Shown piece by piece: positions 12,990 to 25,159 of a stretch of 64,000 nt of DNA. Numbering within the stretch: position 1 is the stretch's first letter; each line of letters opens with the position of its first letter. The notes beneath the pieces were generated by a model, which was not told the DNA's origin, did no database searches, and saw nothing but the letters and a program-made list of their open reading frames with translations. This DNA comes from Periconia sp. R9002 (Eukaryota > Ascomycota > Dothideomycetes > Pleosporales > Periconiaceae): positions 1 to 64,000 of the forward strand of contig JAMAHW010000006.1 of the NCBI GenBank assembly GCA_023627715.1. Direction: 5' to 3'. Position numbers and translations under genes: made by a program.

Positions 12990-14289
12990 CTAGCTGAACC
13001 AAGCGTTGGTGCTCTTCCAGTTCACGTACTCGGGGCCAATCTTCTTCAAGTCCGCGACACCCAAGTTGGCCGCGTCAATAGCGATTTCGTGCTTCAGCAG
13101 CTGAGAAACCTTCTTCACGCCGTCGACACCGTAAGCGTTGCTGTACATGAAGGGCCTTCCAACGCCGACAGCCTTCACACCCAAAGCGAGCAGCTTCAAG
13201 ACGTCGGCGCCGTATCGCACACCACCGTCGGCGAAGACCTCAACCTGCTGGAATATCTCGGGCGCCTCTTGGTAGATCTCCAAGGCGACCTCGAGAGATG
13301 AAGGAGTGGTGTCAAGCTGACGACCTCCGTGGTTGGAAAGGTAGATGGCTTTGACACCGTTCTTGACGGCGAGACGTGCGTCCTCGACCGTCTGGATACC
13401 CTTGGGGACGATGGGCAACGAAGTCATGTTGGTGAACTGGTGGTACAAGTCCCAGGTCAACAGGCTGTAACTTGAATCTGCAGAGCCGACGCCGTAGCGA
13501 GCAGCGCGGTGACGGTTTCCGTCGGCAGCGGAGTCCACGGTCAGGATGATGGCCTTGGCACCGGCCTTCTCGATCTTCTGGAAGAGCTCGCGCGTCTCGT
13601 TGATGTCGTCTGTGAGGTAGACCTGCTGGAACAGAGCCTGCTGAGTCGAGTTATTGGAGGAGTTTCCAGATGACCTAGCGGCGTAGATATCGTCGAAGGA
13701 TTTGGAAGAGAAGAGCGATGCCATGTAGAGAATATTCTCCTCGGCCGCACCCTTGACAAAGTTGAGCTCAGCATCCTCGTGCGCGTAGCCACCGCGAGCA
13801 CATGGTGCGATGAAGAAGGGAGCCGAGAACTTCTGGCCCAAGATGGTGGTCGGCAGTGATTGCTCGATGTTGACAATGTCGACCATGACGCGCGGTCGCA
13901 ACCGGAAGCGCTGGAACACTTCTAGGTTGTTGCGATACGACCATTCTCCAGCAGCTCCGTTGCGGTAGTAGGTGTAGGATGAGCCATTGAGCTTACGACG
14001 AGCCGCCCAGTCGAAGTCGGGTAGGCCAACTATTTTGTCGAGAGGAGGAAGTGTGCCGTTAGGTGTAGTGACGCCAACTACATCGTCGAGTCTACAGCGG
14101 GTTAGTAGAATGTTCGGTAATCTTCCTCTTGAAAAGAATCGTGCCCATTCTCATTTCTCCACTTCGCAGTGAAGAATCAAAAGATTATAGCACGAAACGA
14201 AGGAATAGTACGTACCCAGTATCAGGCTCGTTCAAGAAGGGACGAGCTGCAAGAGCCGTTGAGGCCAGCCCAAGGAGAGTGAAACGCAT
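12990..14289 (-). CDS. Secreted FMN-dependent 2-hydroxy-acid dehydrogenase/oxidase
   Basis: The spliced model is complement(12990..14091, 14216..14289), 391 aa. It belongs to the FMN-dependent alpha-hydroxy-acid dehydrogenase family (lactate oxidase/monooxygenase, glycolate oxidase), which oxidises an L-2-hydroxy acid to a 2-oxo acid. The short first exon encodes a signal peptide (MRFTLLGLASTALAARPF) and ends in a GTACGT donor. The catalytic His279 sits in YLSNHGGRQLD, the family active-site signature. Other marks are the N-terminal YYRNGAAGEW block, PRVMVDI, IAPCARGG and the FMN phosphate region FADGGVRYGADVLK/GVGRPFMY. Several N-glycosylation sequons (NSSNNST, NMT) agree with secretion. The substrate is not predictable. 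Secreted members are less common than the cytosolic and mitochondrial ones. Confidence 0.88.
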
Positions 14290-15680
14290 TTTGAATAAAA
14301 GAAAGTGGTGGAAATGCAGGACAAGACTGGTAGTTGAAGCAGAAAGTGAGGCTCGGTAGCTACAGCGGTCGAGTTCCAAACTTTCAACGAGAGCAACCAG
14401 CAGCCTTCTTATCTAGTTCGCTGAACGCGAACCAAGTCGACGCAATTTTAAGGTTCCCACTTCCAAGTCCCAGCTTCCTGATTCCGAAGGTGCCAAGGAC
14501 ATGATTTTTGACCTGGACGCTGGAAACGGCATCCTGCGCCTGACGGCATTTGCTCCATTGGACCTGAAGGCCAAGGAATTGTTTCGGTCCTTTAGCCAGG
14601 GTGTTGTGGTTTTTTTGCGACAGCGGTCCGAACATGTAGGAGCGGCCCGAGGCAGCCCAAACAGGCAGTAGCTAGCATTATTTGACGATTACCAAGCGCA
14701 TCGTGGACGGCTGTGCAAGTCACAAGATGTGCGATTGCGATAAGAAAAGTGGAGGATTGTATGGATTGTACAATTTGTAGAAGGTCGCAAGTTCGAAAGT
14801 GTACGTCTAAGATGATCTCCCGTCTCACTTGCATCATATCGGCCCAAGACTGCAGCCGAAAGCTTTTCGTCGTTGAATACGAGGCAGGCTAAAGTTTCCC
14901 TAACATGTGAGCGCGCGGGCGACGGAAGATTTTCGATCATGTCACAATATTTTAAGGTTAGGCTCTGTGAACCAGATAAAGGCTGCCAAGAGCGCGTTTC
15001 ATGCATTGGTGAGTGACTATGTTTCAATTCGTGGGCGGGATCCACCGCGCTACAATCTCCGAATGCCAAACATCTGATGCTTATTAGAGAATTGCATAAT
15101 CCAGACTCCAGGCACGTCATCCCTATATGTAACTGGCTATGATGATATGACTTCAAGTTTCAAGGGACTACGACCTACCTTTCTGGGCCTATAGGCGCGT
15201 AGCTACGCCTTATGATGTGCCTTGGTACCTGTTTATCTGATCTTACACTGCTCTTATCTGGGTACACTAGCAGGCTTCACTAGGTGCACGTGTTTGACAT
15301 CAGTTCGCCCTGTTGATTGACTCGGTCGACAAGTACCAAACCATAATTAGCGCCCGCTGTAACATTTTAGTCTTTTCTTCGGCCCCAGAAGTTTCTGCGT
15401 CTAGAACAAAAATTTGTTATCTTGTAAGGGAGTTTCGAGCTTCTATTGGGCAGCAGTATTTATTCTTCTGGTTATGCTCGTCACATCGAATTTTATTACA
15501 GTATCGCGGACCAGCCTCCCTGGACTAGATCTAAGTTGTCTCACCTCAACAACCCGGAAATTTTCTCAGCGACGTCAATTATTCCGCAACATACTAATCA
15601 AGAATTGCCCCATCAGTCTCGGTGACCTTTGTATCCGCTGTAAAAATTCTATCGTGCACTCTCCTGCTTTCCTTCGCAGC
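14290..15680. other. Intergenic, no supported gene
   Basis: About 1.4 kb holds the promoter of the FMN dehydrogenase and the 3' flank of the next minus-strand gene. No coding pattern or repeat is visible. Confidence 0.5.
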
Positions 15681-16805
15681 TCACTTGCTCGGAAGCGCAC
15701 ACACAGCTTCTTTAATCTTCTGCCCATCTAGTCCCACCTTAGCATATCCATCCCACCTCAATGTCTTACATAGATACTCATGATAGCCCTGATACGTCCC
15801 CGCATTCACCAGCTGCAAAATATACAAATCAGTCATCGCGGCAGCCATATCTTTCTTCGCCTGTTCAACTTCTACAACCTGGCGATTCTCCCCTTTACAA
15901 ACCAACTCTTCGATCGCCTCACTTACCAAACCCATCCCCGTTACCCCCGCCTCAAACCTCTTCCAATTCTTACAAACATACTCAACCTGCTCTTGCTTCT
16001 GAACCACCACCTTGAATACCCTCGCCATGACCTTCGACATCAGCAGATCGGCTTGTGCCTCCACCTCCGCAGTCACATTCCCAGCTTGATACTGCGAATA
16101 ATCCCCTTTCCCATAGTAACCAGATAACGTGCACCACGCCCCCTCAACATCCGCACCTCCTTCGTCTGTGTCGCGACACGGTGCCCATAGCCCCCTCAGC
16201 AGCGTGCTTTCGACGTACCAGCACATATCGGCGTAGAACTGTGTGTTGTCGGCTTCTTTGTCAGAGGGTTTGCCGCCGTAACCTTGAATCGCGAAGATGC
16301 CGGCGGTGTAGGTCTTCATGTACCAGAGGGTGTTATACCTGTTGCGCAAGTTCCAAAGTGAGTATTTTGTCCTACCGGTAGATCGAATGGGCATTGGGAA
16401 AGTACCATATCGGCAGAGGCGCGGGCGGGTTTGCGCCCGCTGCATCACAGATAGTTTTCCGTGGTATCTCCGTTATATCGTTATAATCTGGGAAGGCAGC
16501 GGCGTAACGGGTTGATGTTTCATTGAAGTTGTTGCACAGGTAGGTAAGCTCGGATGTCGAGTTCGAGGCTGTGATGGCTGTGTAGGCAAGCGCTGTGTAT
16601 GCCCAAGAGGTTATTGCTGAAAAGTTGCCGTATGCTGATATTTGACTTGTTAGAAAATGAGATGCAGATTTAATGGGCGTGATGATTGCTTACTTGGATT
16701 GTTGCCAGGGTAGGGCACTTTGCGCTTCGCTAGTGGATGCGAGCGGTCATCGCTGCTGGATGACCCCAGCGCTGCCAGGGTCGCTATAAAGAAAGAAAGC
16801 CTCAT
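15681..16805 (-). CDS. Secreted protein of unknown function
   Basis: The spliced model is complement(15681..16338, 16376..16634, 16694..16805), 342 aa with two introns (59 and 37 nt). The N-terminus MRLSFFIATLAALGSSSS is a signal peptide, followed by a possible Kex2-like basic site (LAKRKV). The mature part has many aromatic residues, repeated sequons (NFS, NST, NET, NVT) and at least eight cysteines (LCNNF, ICDAA, MCWY, APCRD, AWCTL, YVCKNW, LVCKGE, YLCKTL), so it is probably a disulfide-bonded, glycosylated extracellular protein. I do not recognise the family. The 37-nt second intron is short but is needed: it joins PNAHSIYR to YNTLWYMKTY in frame. Confidence 0.7.
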
Positions 16806-17295
16806 GTTTCGCGAATTTGTGAAAATACCTCCTCTCTAAATCAAAGTTTCTCTCTAAGAGATATTCCTGTTGTGCGACCTTTAATAGTCTCAGACTGCAT
16901 GTTGTATGATTGATGAATACGAGCTTACCGGTACGTCGATAGTATATGTTTCTACATTTGTGTTTTTTGCGCATCTTACAGCGAAGCACAATATAGATTC
17001 CAGTGAAACATATCCAAGCAGGGTCCAGAATGGGGAAGAATATGGGGAAGCGATGCAGTATCATATGGGTTCTTCGGCGCATTCATCTATTTCGCTTGGC
17101 ATCAACTCGATTTTTCCGGCGGATGGTACAGATTGGGACAGCAGTAAGTAAGATTTGAAGCGGTATGACCGAAACTAGCAAAATTCTATATAAAATATGT
17201 GTTATATCGAATATAACTGACTGAAGGCAAGAGTGAGAGTGGCGTGCCGAATGACTACGCCTTGCATAAGGAGACCATGCATGAGGAGATAGTCA
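16806..17295. other. Intergenic, secreted-protein promoter and tyrosinase 3' flank
   Basis: These 490 bp contain the upstream region of the gene ending at 15681 and the downstream region of the tyrosinase. No feature is seen. Confidence 0.5.
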
Positions 17296-19386
17296 TCACT
17301 GAATAGTACCGTGCTCTTTAAAGTCACCAATCCATCGGTCAAACGTATCGTCTGACTGAGCAACTTCGACCTCAATACTAACCAACGACACCTTGAGTGC
17401 CGGTAGTTTTTCTTTGGCAATCTCCTCACCACCCTGTGACTCATTAATATTGCGGCTGATACTTTCCATTTGAGGTGAACACTTACAAGCTCGAGACGGT
17501 ATCGAAGGTTTTCCTTGAGATATTCTTGCGCGCTACTGATACCTAACCCCCTCTCCACAGCAGTTGACAGATCTATCGGCACGGTTGTAATCTTGTCATT
17601 TTTCAGATTTGCGTTGCCGAGTGCGGATGCAATACCGATAATATTATCGGCTGGGTTCGACGAGTTTCCTAATAATAAGAGCACGTTGTATGGAGAGGAA
17701 CCCACTCTTCCATCGTCAAGGCCGTAAGGTAGCAGATCTACGTGTGCAAAGAAGAGCTCTTTCTTGGAGGGTGATAGAGCTCTAGTCTTGGCTTGAGACT
17801 TGCCAACAGGAACGTCCGGAGAACCAGAGTATTGCGTTTTGATGGAGGCCACAATGGTTGCGTTCGATGGGTTGCCAACGAGTTCAGGGTAAGTATAACC
17901 CATGCTAGTGAAGTTGCGAGAATTTGTCGCAGTCCAGAAATCGCCTGCGGCGTTTCGATGGAAAGGCGTCAAGGCTAGCTAGGTGTTAGCTGAGAAAACA
18001 TGGGAGTACAATGAAGCCACTTGCGTGAATCGGCATTAAGAACTTGGCCGCTTGCAATGGTCCATGTTCCCAAACCAGCCTGGCATGACCCAAGGTACGT
18101 TTCAGGAAATACGGTTTGCCACAATGCAATTTGGCGATCGACGTTTCTGATATCAAGCTCAGCGAAGATCAAGCACAGTGAAATAGTTACTCACGAATGG
18201 TGAAGCCAGAAAACAGGATCAAAGGCAGAAACACTCGCAGGACTCATGTGTCCTGGGAAAAAGGCATTGTGAATGGGATTGTGAATAGACTCGATGTCAC
18301 CAACTCTGGCAGTACCATCGCAGGAATCTGCAGATATGATCTGTGTGAAAGTTTGTGGCTGTGATAGAACGTTGTACAGCGAGGTGCGCCGGCTGGCATG
18401 GCCTCTACGCAAGTTGCTCTCTAGGGTTCCGTAATTACTCGCAGATATGTCGGCACGGACAGTCATGAGTGAGTTGTCGCACACTTGTGGGAGACCTCCA
18501 GTGCCACCGAAGCCAAGCGCGCAGCCCTACACATCATTAATCCTCGATATGCTTCAACGGCACGGCCTATACTTACTGTGCCGTTGATCTGTGAGTGGTC
18601 AAGCGGGTGAAATCTGTATTCATACAGGGGGTTGTCTATCGAAGCAGTTGTTCCATTGGGGAAAGACACAGTAGCCTTCTCGTTCGAAATGGAAGTAGGG
18701 AGAATAGGCTGGTCTGTAGGAATAGCCTTTGCCCAGTCCCAGTAAGGAACCCGGAGCTTCGAAGCGGCTTCTTGATACTTTGTCCGAGTGGGCGTAGGAA
18801 ATTTATCTGCAATTCCGCTTGCGACTTCTTGTAGTTTTTGCTAGAGAAATATAAGTATATTTCGAAGATGCAATACCTAAGCCTTGATTGTGCTCACCTC
18901 GAACAGGATCAAATAAGGTCGGTGCCAAATTCCGAAAAGTAGCTGATTATGGGGGCAATAACCCGATTTAGGTGAAGGGTTAAGGCCCTCCACTCCATCC
19001 CAATTTTCCCTGTCTCAATTAGGAGGAGGTTCAGATATACGGCATCTTATTCGTACCAAGGCATGCCATGTATCCCTAAGTAAATTTCGTCAATAGCTTC
19101 ATCGGCGCAAGGAGTCTTTGAACTTGCCTGCAATCTGATAGTATGAATCGATAATATTTTGATCCATAGCTTTGAACTCTGCAATGGCAAGAAGAAACAA
19201 GTTCCACATCTCTCCCCCTGCCTTTTCTAACTCTCTGATTTCGATGCGAGGCTGCACACCTCCCTTTGCGCCAGTGATAGCATAGTATGATCCAGGACCC
19301 TGGCGTTTCACTGACGAAGACAAGAATGGCGAGCCATATGAAGTGGCCGCAAGCAGCGATGCTGCACTCAGAGTTGAGAGCTTCAT
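17296..19386 (-). CDS. Tyrosinase, type-3 copper (secreted or vacuolar)
   Basis: The eight-exon model is complement(17296..17433, 17487..17974, 18025..18146, 18195..18526, 18577..18840, 18898..19009, 19057..19075, 19128..19386), 577 aa. It oxidises phenols to o-quinones (melanin, phenolic detoxification or specialised metabolism). MKLSTLSAASLLAATSYGSP is a signal peptide. CuA ligands are His89 (IHGMPW), His113 in CPH (Cys111 fits the Cys-His thioether) and His122 in FGIWHRPYL. CuB ligands are His300 and His304 (IHNPIHN) and the HH pair 327-328 in FDPVFWLHHSNVDR. PYWDWAKA and TPFHRNAAGDFW are family blocks, and a C-terminal domain follows the core. Exon 2 is only 19 nt. Two introns (19076-19127 and 17975-18024) use GC donors of the GCAAGT type; all other introns begin GT. 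Neighbours are redox and transport genes. Confidence 0.9.
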
Positions 19387-21367
19387 GATTAAAGAATCAG
19401 AACAACACAGTCAATCTACTACCGAAAAGAGAGTTAAGATCGACGTGATGATGGACATGTATGGAAATGCAAACCTCAGATGTACTTATACCTTCGGCAA
19501 GTATTGTGGCGTTTGCATGTTCTAGAAGATTATGTGCCGTTTTTACTCCTGTAAGGCAAAAGCCACCATGAGGGTTCTGCGCACGACAACAATCATGCAT
19601 GCATGAAGGATTTCTTCGTATAGGAAGCCAATACATGTTCAAAGAACCCTAAAAAGGCCCGGAAATTTTGGGGAGGATTTGATGGATGGCCCCTTGTGCC
19701 ACAGGCGTGCGGTCTCCTGGCCGTTGGAAGTAGTACGTCAGCAGCCACTCAGCAGCACGGGAGACATCGTGGTCACGTACTTTTCAGTTACTTGTTGCCA
19801 GGGCAGAACAGATACCTATATCATAGAAGATGAGATTAACGCTTCTGATACATGCGCTGCTGAAATATAGCAAGGGGCAGGAGATGGTTCGCAGAATAAG
19901 AACCGTTCGGTTGAGGCAGGCCTTTGGAGACCCAGGGCGATAAGTTTGCGGGCAAATTGCTGATTCAGTTCTTAACATGAGGTGAGCAAAAAGTAGGCAT
20001 CATGCGCATAGTTCGATTCATGATAACGCCTTGGCAAGTCATACAACGGTCGTGCGGTGTTAGAACAATCAATAACAGTTTAACTCTTTCCATGTACGTA
20101 ACTATTTCGATTATCCATTATACGAGTGGATTTAAGCGAGCTTAGAGGAGGAGTAAAACGCATTGGCAGCTGTGGCGTATGAATTGAAGATTCAGGGAGC
20201 CTTACATGTAAGATTGTTAACACGAGAGCCGTGCAAACGCATGGGTGAGCGTGAGGTCCCTTCGCAGTGCACAGCGGCTGGACACGCGCGAGATGGTAGG
20301 CTCCAGCGTCCACTATACCGCTTAGAAGCTGCTATTACCTGCTTAATAGTCTCGCCACCCATTCGGTGAAGAGTTAGAGCAATGAATGAAGTTGAGTAGG
20401 GAGGTAGGTACTCAGGTACCAGTAGGTAGCTGAGGGCTTCGTATTTATGCGGTGAGTCCATAGTGTCTGGTCTAGATTTCCTAGTCTCGCCACAAGTTAA
20501 AAAAATATCAGCTCTAAAACTTAAGCTATAAGCTATAAAGCTTCAAATGATACGAAATGGGATCAGATGAACTAGGGTTCATGTTGTTGGAAAAGGTTGC
20601 TGTTCGACTGCCGTTGGCATTGCTCCCGGAGGCGTCGGAGGCGGCGCCCCACTTACCCGTGCGCCAATCCTTCAATGAATCATCGTTTGCCTTCTTCCCT
20701 CTTTCCTCATCATGATCCCATTCTCCTTTCATCCCGTCTTTTGCGATGGGCACATTTCCAAGAACATCAAAGCTTTTCTCGCCAGTATTCTAATTCTCGA
20801 AGGATAAGTGGGATCTAGCTTCTTCTATTTCCCATTTGGGACCAAAGCAAGGATTGATTCAAACTCAATCAATGCACTGCCTCCAAATCCACCATTCCCT
20901 ATCTCTATCTTCAGAGGCTACTACCGCCAAAGTTCAGGTACAGATATATAAAATGCACGCCGTTCTTCCCGGTTGCCATTGCGTAGTTCCAACGAGTAAC
21001 GATGCCCTTGCAAGCAAGCAAGCTCAGGGATTCGGTAGTTGTTTAATATAGGCTAAGCATTATGAAGTAGCATTTACTATACGATATGAATTCTCCGCTT
21101 CCGGCACTGTTTTTATTCGCAGATATCAGTATCATTGAGATGAAGATGAGCATCCTCACAACACATTGATGAAAGCCCATATCAGTGCGTCTGGGCGTGC
21201 GCGATAAGTGGCCGGCGCAGTTTATACAAGAGGCAATTGTTCCAAACTCTCAAGGGTTGAAAATGTGCGGTACTGCTGTTTACTTTTGCTACATACAATT
21301 GTAGTACTTCAAAAAAGATACAGCCGTTATTGTGTTTCTAGTATCGATCTCTCGGTATCCCTGTAAG
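19387..21367. other. 2-kb divergent intergenic region
   Basis: This region separates the tyrosinase (minus) from the DUF1996 gene (plus) and should contain both promoters. Short direct motifs of the GGTAGGTA/GGTACC type cluster near 20396-20430. No gene or transposon is recognised. Confidence 0.5.
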
Positions 21368-22555
21368 ATGAAGTTACGCACACTTCTTTTCCAGGTCGGG
21401 CTCGCTCACGCGGCTCTTCGATTTGGATGCTCGACGGTCTCTATTCAGCGATTGGATCCACTTGTTGAGCCAGGAAACATCCCTTCCTCTCATGTTCACC
21501 AAATCGGTACACACGTCTTATGGCAATCTATTATAGGGTCACTAACGTAGGATATAGTGGGCGGGAATGCCTTCAACGCGACTATGACCGGGGATATTGG
21601 AGAGAAGGGTACATGCACAACATGCGCGTACACTGAGGATTTCAGGTCGGCAAAGAATCCTTTCACTGATTCCCACTAATTCTGACTTGAGATGTAGCAA
21701 TTACTGGACAGCTGCCATGTACTTTAGACATGAAAACGGCAGTTACAAAAGAGTGCCCCAATATCCAAATGCTCAACTAGGGTACGAAGGTCAAAATGAC
21801 ACTACCATCAAAGGTGGAATGACGGTCTACTACACCAACAAGGACTTCAACTCCAATGGAGACCAATACATCACCGCCTTTCCACCAGTAAGTACCTGAT
21901 CCTCGGCCACCGTAACAATAACCTAATAGACTAGGGCTTCCGCATGACGGTCGGCAACCCGACTGTCAAAACCATCAACGGCACCAAACCAGGCCTCCGC
22001 TACACCTGTCTCCAATCCATCCTCACGCGCGGCTTCGAAACCCCCGACTTCCCCAAAGAGCCCTGCCCCGCCGGCATCATGGCCATCCACCACTTCCCCT
22101 CTTGCTGGGACGGCAAGAACCTCGACAGCCCCGACCACCAATCCCACATGTTCTCTACCGTTAAAGGCGGGTTCCAGGAAGCGGGGCCATGTCCGGCTTC
22201 GCACCCCGTCCGCATGCCGCAGGTCGCATACGAGACCATGTGGAATACTACCGTGTTTAAAGATATGTGGCCGAAGGATGGATCGCAGCCGTTCGTATGG
22301 TCATACAATGATAACAAGGGGTATGGGACACATGCGGATTACGTTTTTGGGTGGAAGGGTGATTCACTGCAGCGCGCGTTGAACGATACTTGCATGTTCC
22401 ATGGGTGTGGGAGTCCTGGTATGCAGGGGATTTTGAAGACGCAGACGGTACCGGAGATGAATGCGTGTGCGGTTAAGAATACAGTGGAGGAGGAAACGGA
22501 CGGGTGGTTGGATGAGCTGCCAGGGCAGGGAATGCCGATGAGAAGCTCCGTGTAA
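21368..22555 (+). CDS. Secreted DUF1996-domain protein
   Basis: The spliced model is join(21368..21506, 21558..21645, 21698..21887, 21935..22555), 345 aa with three introns. MKLRTLLFQVGLAHAALRFG is a signal peptide. The DUF1996 pattern is clear: VSIQRLDPLVEPGNIPSSHVHQIVGGNAFN, with conserved His residues, then CTTCAYTEDFSNYWTAAMYF, FPPGFRMTVG, then CPAGIMAIHHFPSCWDG and the SHMF/CPASHPVRMPQ blocks. Members are secreted or GPI-linked fungal proteins with no settled activity. The C-terminal part is cysteine-containing (CMFHGCG). It converges on the flavin monooxygenase, with 266 bp between the stops. Confidence 0.85.
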
Positions 22556-22679
22556 GCCGCATTTTGAAATCGGATAGATGATGCGTCACAGTCGACGTGT
22601 GGAACTGGTTAGAATGATAGTATTTATTCTCGAAACTCTTCACCCAGGAGTGGAAATAGCCCTCACTCACAACATTTAC

Positions 22680-22805
22680 CACTCCATATCCAACCTTTTT
22701 AAGGGTCTCTTCTCCCTAATAGTATAGTCTTCTTAGTCGTAAGTAGAATTCTAGGAGAGTATTCCTATAAATGTTTCTACTGTTTTTTCTTTAATTCTAC
22801 TATCT
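22680..22805. repeat. Short AT-rich, RIP-like patch
   Basis: Between two convergent genes there is about 120 bp of TpA-rich DNA similar in texture to the left edge of the window. It may be a remnant of a mutated repeat. No element can be named. Confidence 0.35.
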
Positions 22806-22821
22806 AAGAATCCCGCGTGTC

Positions 22822-24392
22822 TTATAACCTAGCACGAAGAGGCTCCTTATCCCCCGTCCTCGCCCTCGCCCTCTCATTCTCCTCTCTCCACCACTTTTTC
22901 CTCAACTCATGCCCCCTCATAAAAACATCCACCCACTCTTTCTCAAATGGCGGCAACTTTCTTCCCGGCCCTGCGTCCCCAGCCAGCCTCCTCATATCCT
23001 CAAAGCACTCCTCAAAATCCGGGAAAATGAGCGTAAAAAGCGGACCATCTCCTTTCTTCCCCACGCGCTCCTTTTCCCAGCGTTCCTGCTCTTCGACGGA
23101 GGGAAGGTTGGCGCGACCAGAAAGTACGCGTGCGGCGAGCACGGCTTGCCATTCGAAAACTTTGAATGTGAGTCCTGCGCCTACCGCGCCTACGAAAACT
23201 AAGGAGGGGTCTTCACGGTAAACGACGTGTTGGTACAATCCTGGGACGCGGTTCTTGCGGACGGAAATATTTGGTAGGAAAGGAAGTGACCAGGAGTACC
23301 CAGTGCCGAATATGATTTCGTCAACGCCTGTAACGGAGGTTCCGTCGATGAAGTGCACTATTCGTTCGCCGTTTGAAACAGTGATGTGTGAGATTGAGGG
23401 TTTGGCCGCGATGGAGGGGTGTTTGAACGCCTCGTCGCCAAAGTAGCCGTTGGGTTTGTGGCCCTGGACCACAGCGTAGATTGGGCCATTGGCGATACCG
23501 ATGAGGTCGTATGCGATGTCCGCAGCGGAAACGGATGCGCCAACTACTATGACGGTCTGTACACTTGTTAATGTTCTACACTCTTTGTCTTATTGATAGC
23601 ATCAATGATTGATATACCTTTCCTCGATATAAATCGCGACCTCGAAACATCTTAGAATGCTTTACACTTCCCGGTCTCGCCGCCTCAAATGCATCCAAAC
23701 CTTCAATGCGCGGTATGTACGGCACATGATAATGGCCGTTCGCAACCACCACAGCATCGAAGCGCTCCTCCCACCATTCATCTTGCTGCCCCTCACCACT
23801 GTTTCTCCGGAGAACAAGTCGCCACTCTTTCCCTTGCTTTTCAGCGAGTTCGACGGTGGTGTTGTACGATACAAAGTTCTCGTACCCTCTTCTGTGAACG
23901 AGGTCGGATATGTACTTTCTGATCACGGAGTGGTGGCGGAAAGGGGTGTCTTCGCCGTGCTTGGATATGGAGAGGTTGCTTCGTTGGTCGGGGATTGGTT
24001 CTTGTGAGAAAGACATTGGAATTGCGTCGACGTTGGTTTCTAGGTACGGGTAGACGGATGATTCTGTGTATTGTTTCTGGGTTGGTTTTGGCGTTTTCGC
24101 TGGTAGTGATGTCGGGATTGGGAGGGGGAGTTCGCCATTTCGATCGGCGAGTGCTGAGAAAGATTGAGGTTCAAGGTGCGGGGGCGACGCTGAGTCTTCA
24201 AGCCTGTGATGCATATGTGAGTTCTGTGAAGGTGATGAGGATATGCGAGTGAAAAGCGTACCAGCAGCCCCCAGGAGCTTCCCTTCGTTCGAACACGCGA
24301 ATCTGGTCGAATGCCTCTTCTCGGGCTAATGCGTCAATGGCAATAGATCCCGCTGGACCAAGCCCGATGACTGCGACGCGCTTGATGGCCAT
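22822..24392 (-). CDS. Flavin-containing monooxygenase
   Basis: The spliced model is complement(22822..23556, 23618..24203, 24262..24392), 483 aa. It is a class B flavoprotein monooxygenase of the FMO type, using NADPH and O2 to oxygenate N, S or carbonyl substrates. The FAD site VAVIGLGPAGS is at residues 7-16, and APGGCW follows near 40. The FMO fingerprint region KHSKMFRGRDLYRGK leads directly into the second, NADPH-binding Rossmann motif TVIVVGASVSAADIAYDL (from residue 240). GTGYSWSLPFLP matches the conserved C-terminal ATGY-type block. No transmembrane tail is seen, as is usual in fungi. The start at 24392 is the first Met before the FAD motif. It shares a 767-bp divergent promoter with the MFS gene. 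The substrate is unknown. Confidence 0.87.
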
Positions 24393-25159
24393 TTCGAATG
24401 CGATGTCACGTGCACAAATCTCACTCCGCGCCCCTCTTCGATATGTTTCTAGGTAGATGTAGGTGGGCGATATATTTACAACTCCAACGATTAACTCTCG
24501 GACGCCTCCCTCAACAAAGTAACACCAATCGACCCACACTGTGCGCGTATAGCTGTGAGGTGGCTGCGTTAGTGTGCTGTAGTCAAAAGGTACGCGAAAA
24601 GAAGCCTCCACCCATGATGGTAGCGAGCGTTGGACCTACAGCGCCCTTATAAAGAGAGAGGAACAACATTGCCCACGCTATCATGTGGTTTCGCTCGGCA
24701 AATTTATTACTAACGTTAGGCGCGCTACTTAGTACTCGGTCGCTTGTCTCTCCTTGTTCAATGTTCAACGTTCCTCGAACTTACGCGAATCGCGTCTTCG
24801 GCTCGCTATCTTTGACGATATAGCGGGTCTATATGGCGACATCTTTCTAGCTTTCATCCCATCACATCTTGGCTGTGCCTTCTGAGGTCTGCCAATACCA
24901 TCACCATGGGTGTGAGTGCCGCTGGGCATGTCATTCGGCATCTTAGGCCATTGAAATCGGCGTAGTTGGTGGTGCGTGGGATGCCGTCCCAAGTGCATGG
25001 CGGCGGGTTTTGGGTACGTGATGCGGAGGGGAGATGATGCAGTTTCGCTAATAGGATGATAAGGGTGTGGATGTAATTTTGTACTTAGACCGATTCTTAT
25101 GGCTATTCCAGTGTTTATACTCCCTTTGTAAAATTGAACAGTGTTCAATGTTATTTAAA
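24393..25159. promoter_or_regulatory. Divergent promoter, FMO / MFS transporter
   Basis: The 767 bp between the start codons of the monooxygenase (minus) and the transporter (plus) must carry both promoters. GTTCAAT/GTTCAAC repeats occur at 24756-24769. A perfect inverted repeat of the same word lies just before the transporter start. Confidence 0.6.
25133..25149. promoter_or_regulatory. 17-bp perfect inverted repeat upstream of MFS gene
   Basis: ATTGAAC-AGT-GTTCAAT is a perfect 7+3+7 inverted repeat ending 10 bp before the transporter ATG. The half-site recurs as GTTCAAT-GTTCAAC at 24756-24769 near the middle of the shared promoter. It could be a regulator site or a 5'-UTR hairpin. Function is inferred only. 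Confidence 0.4.
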
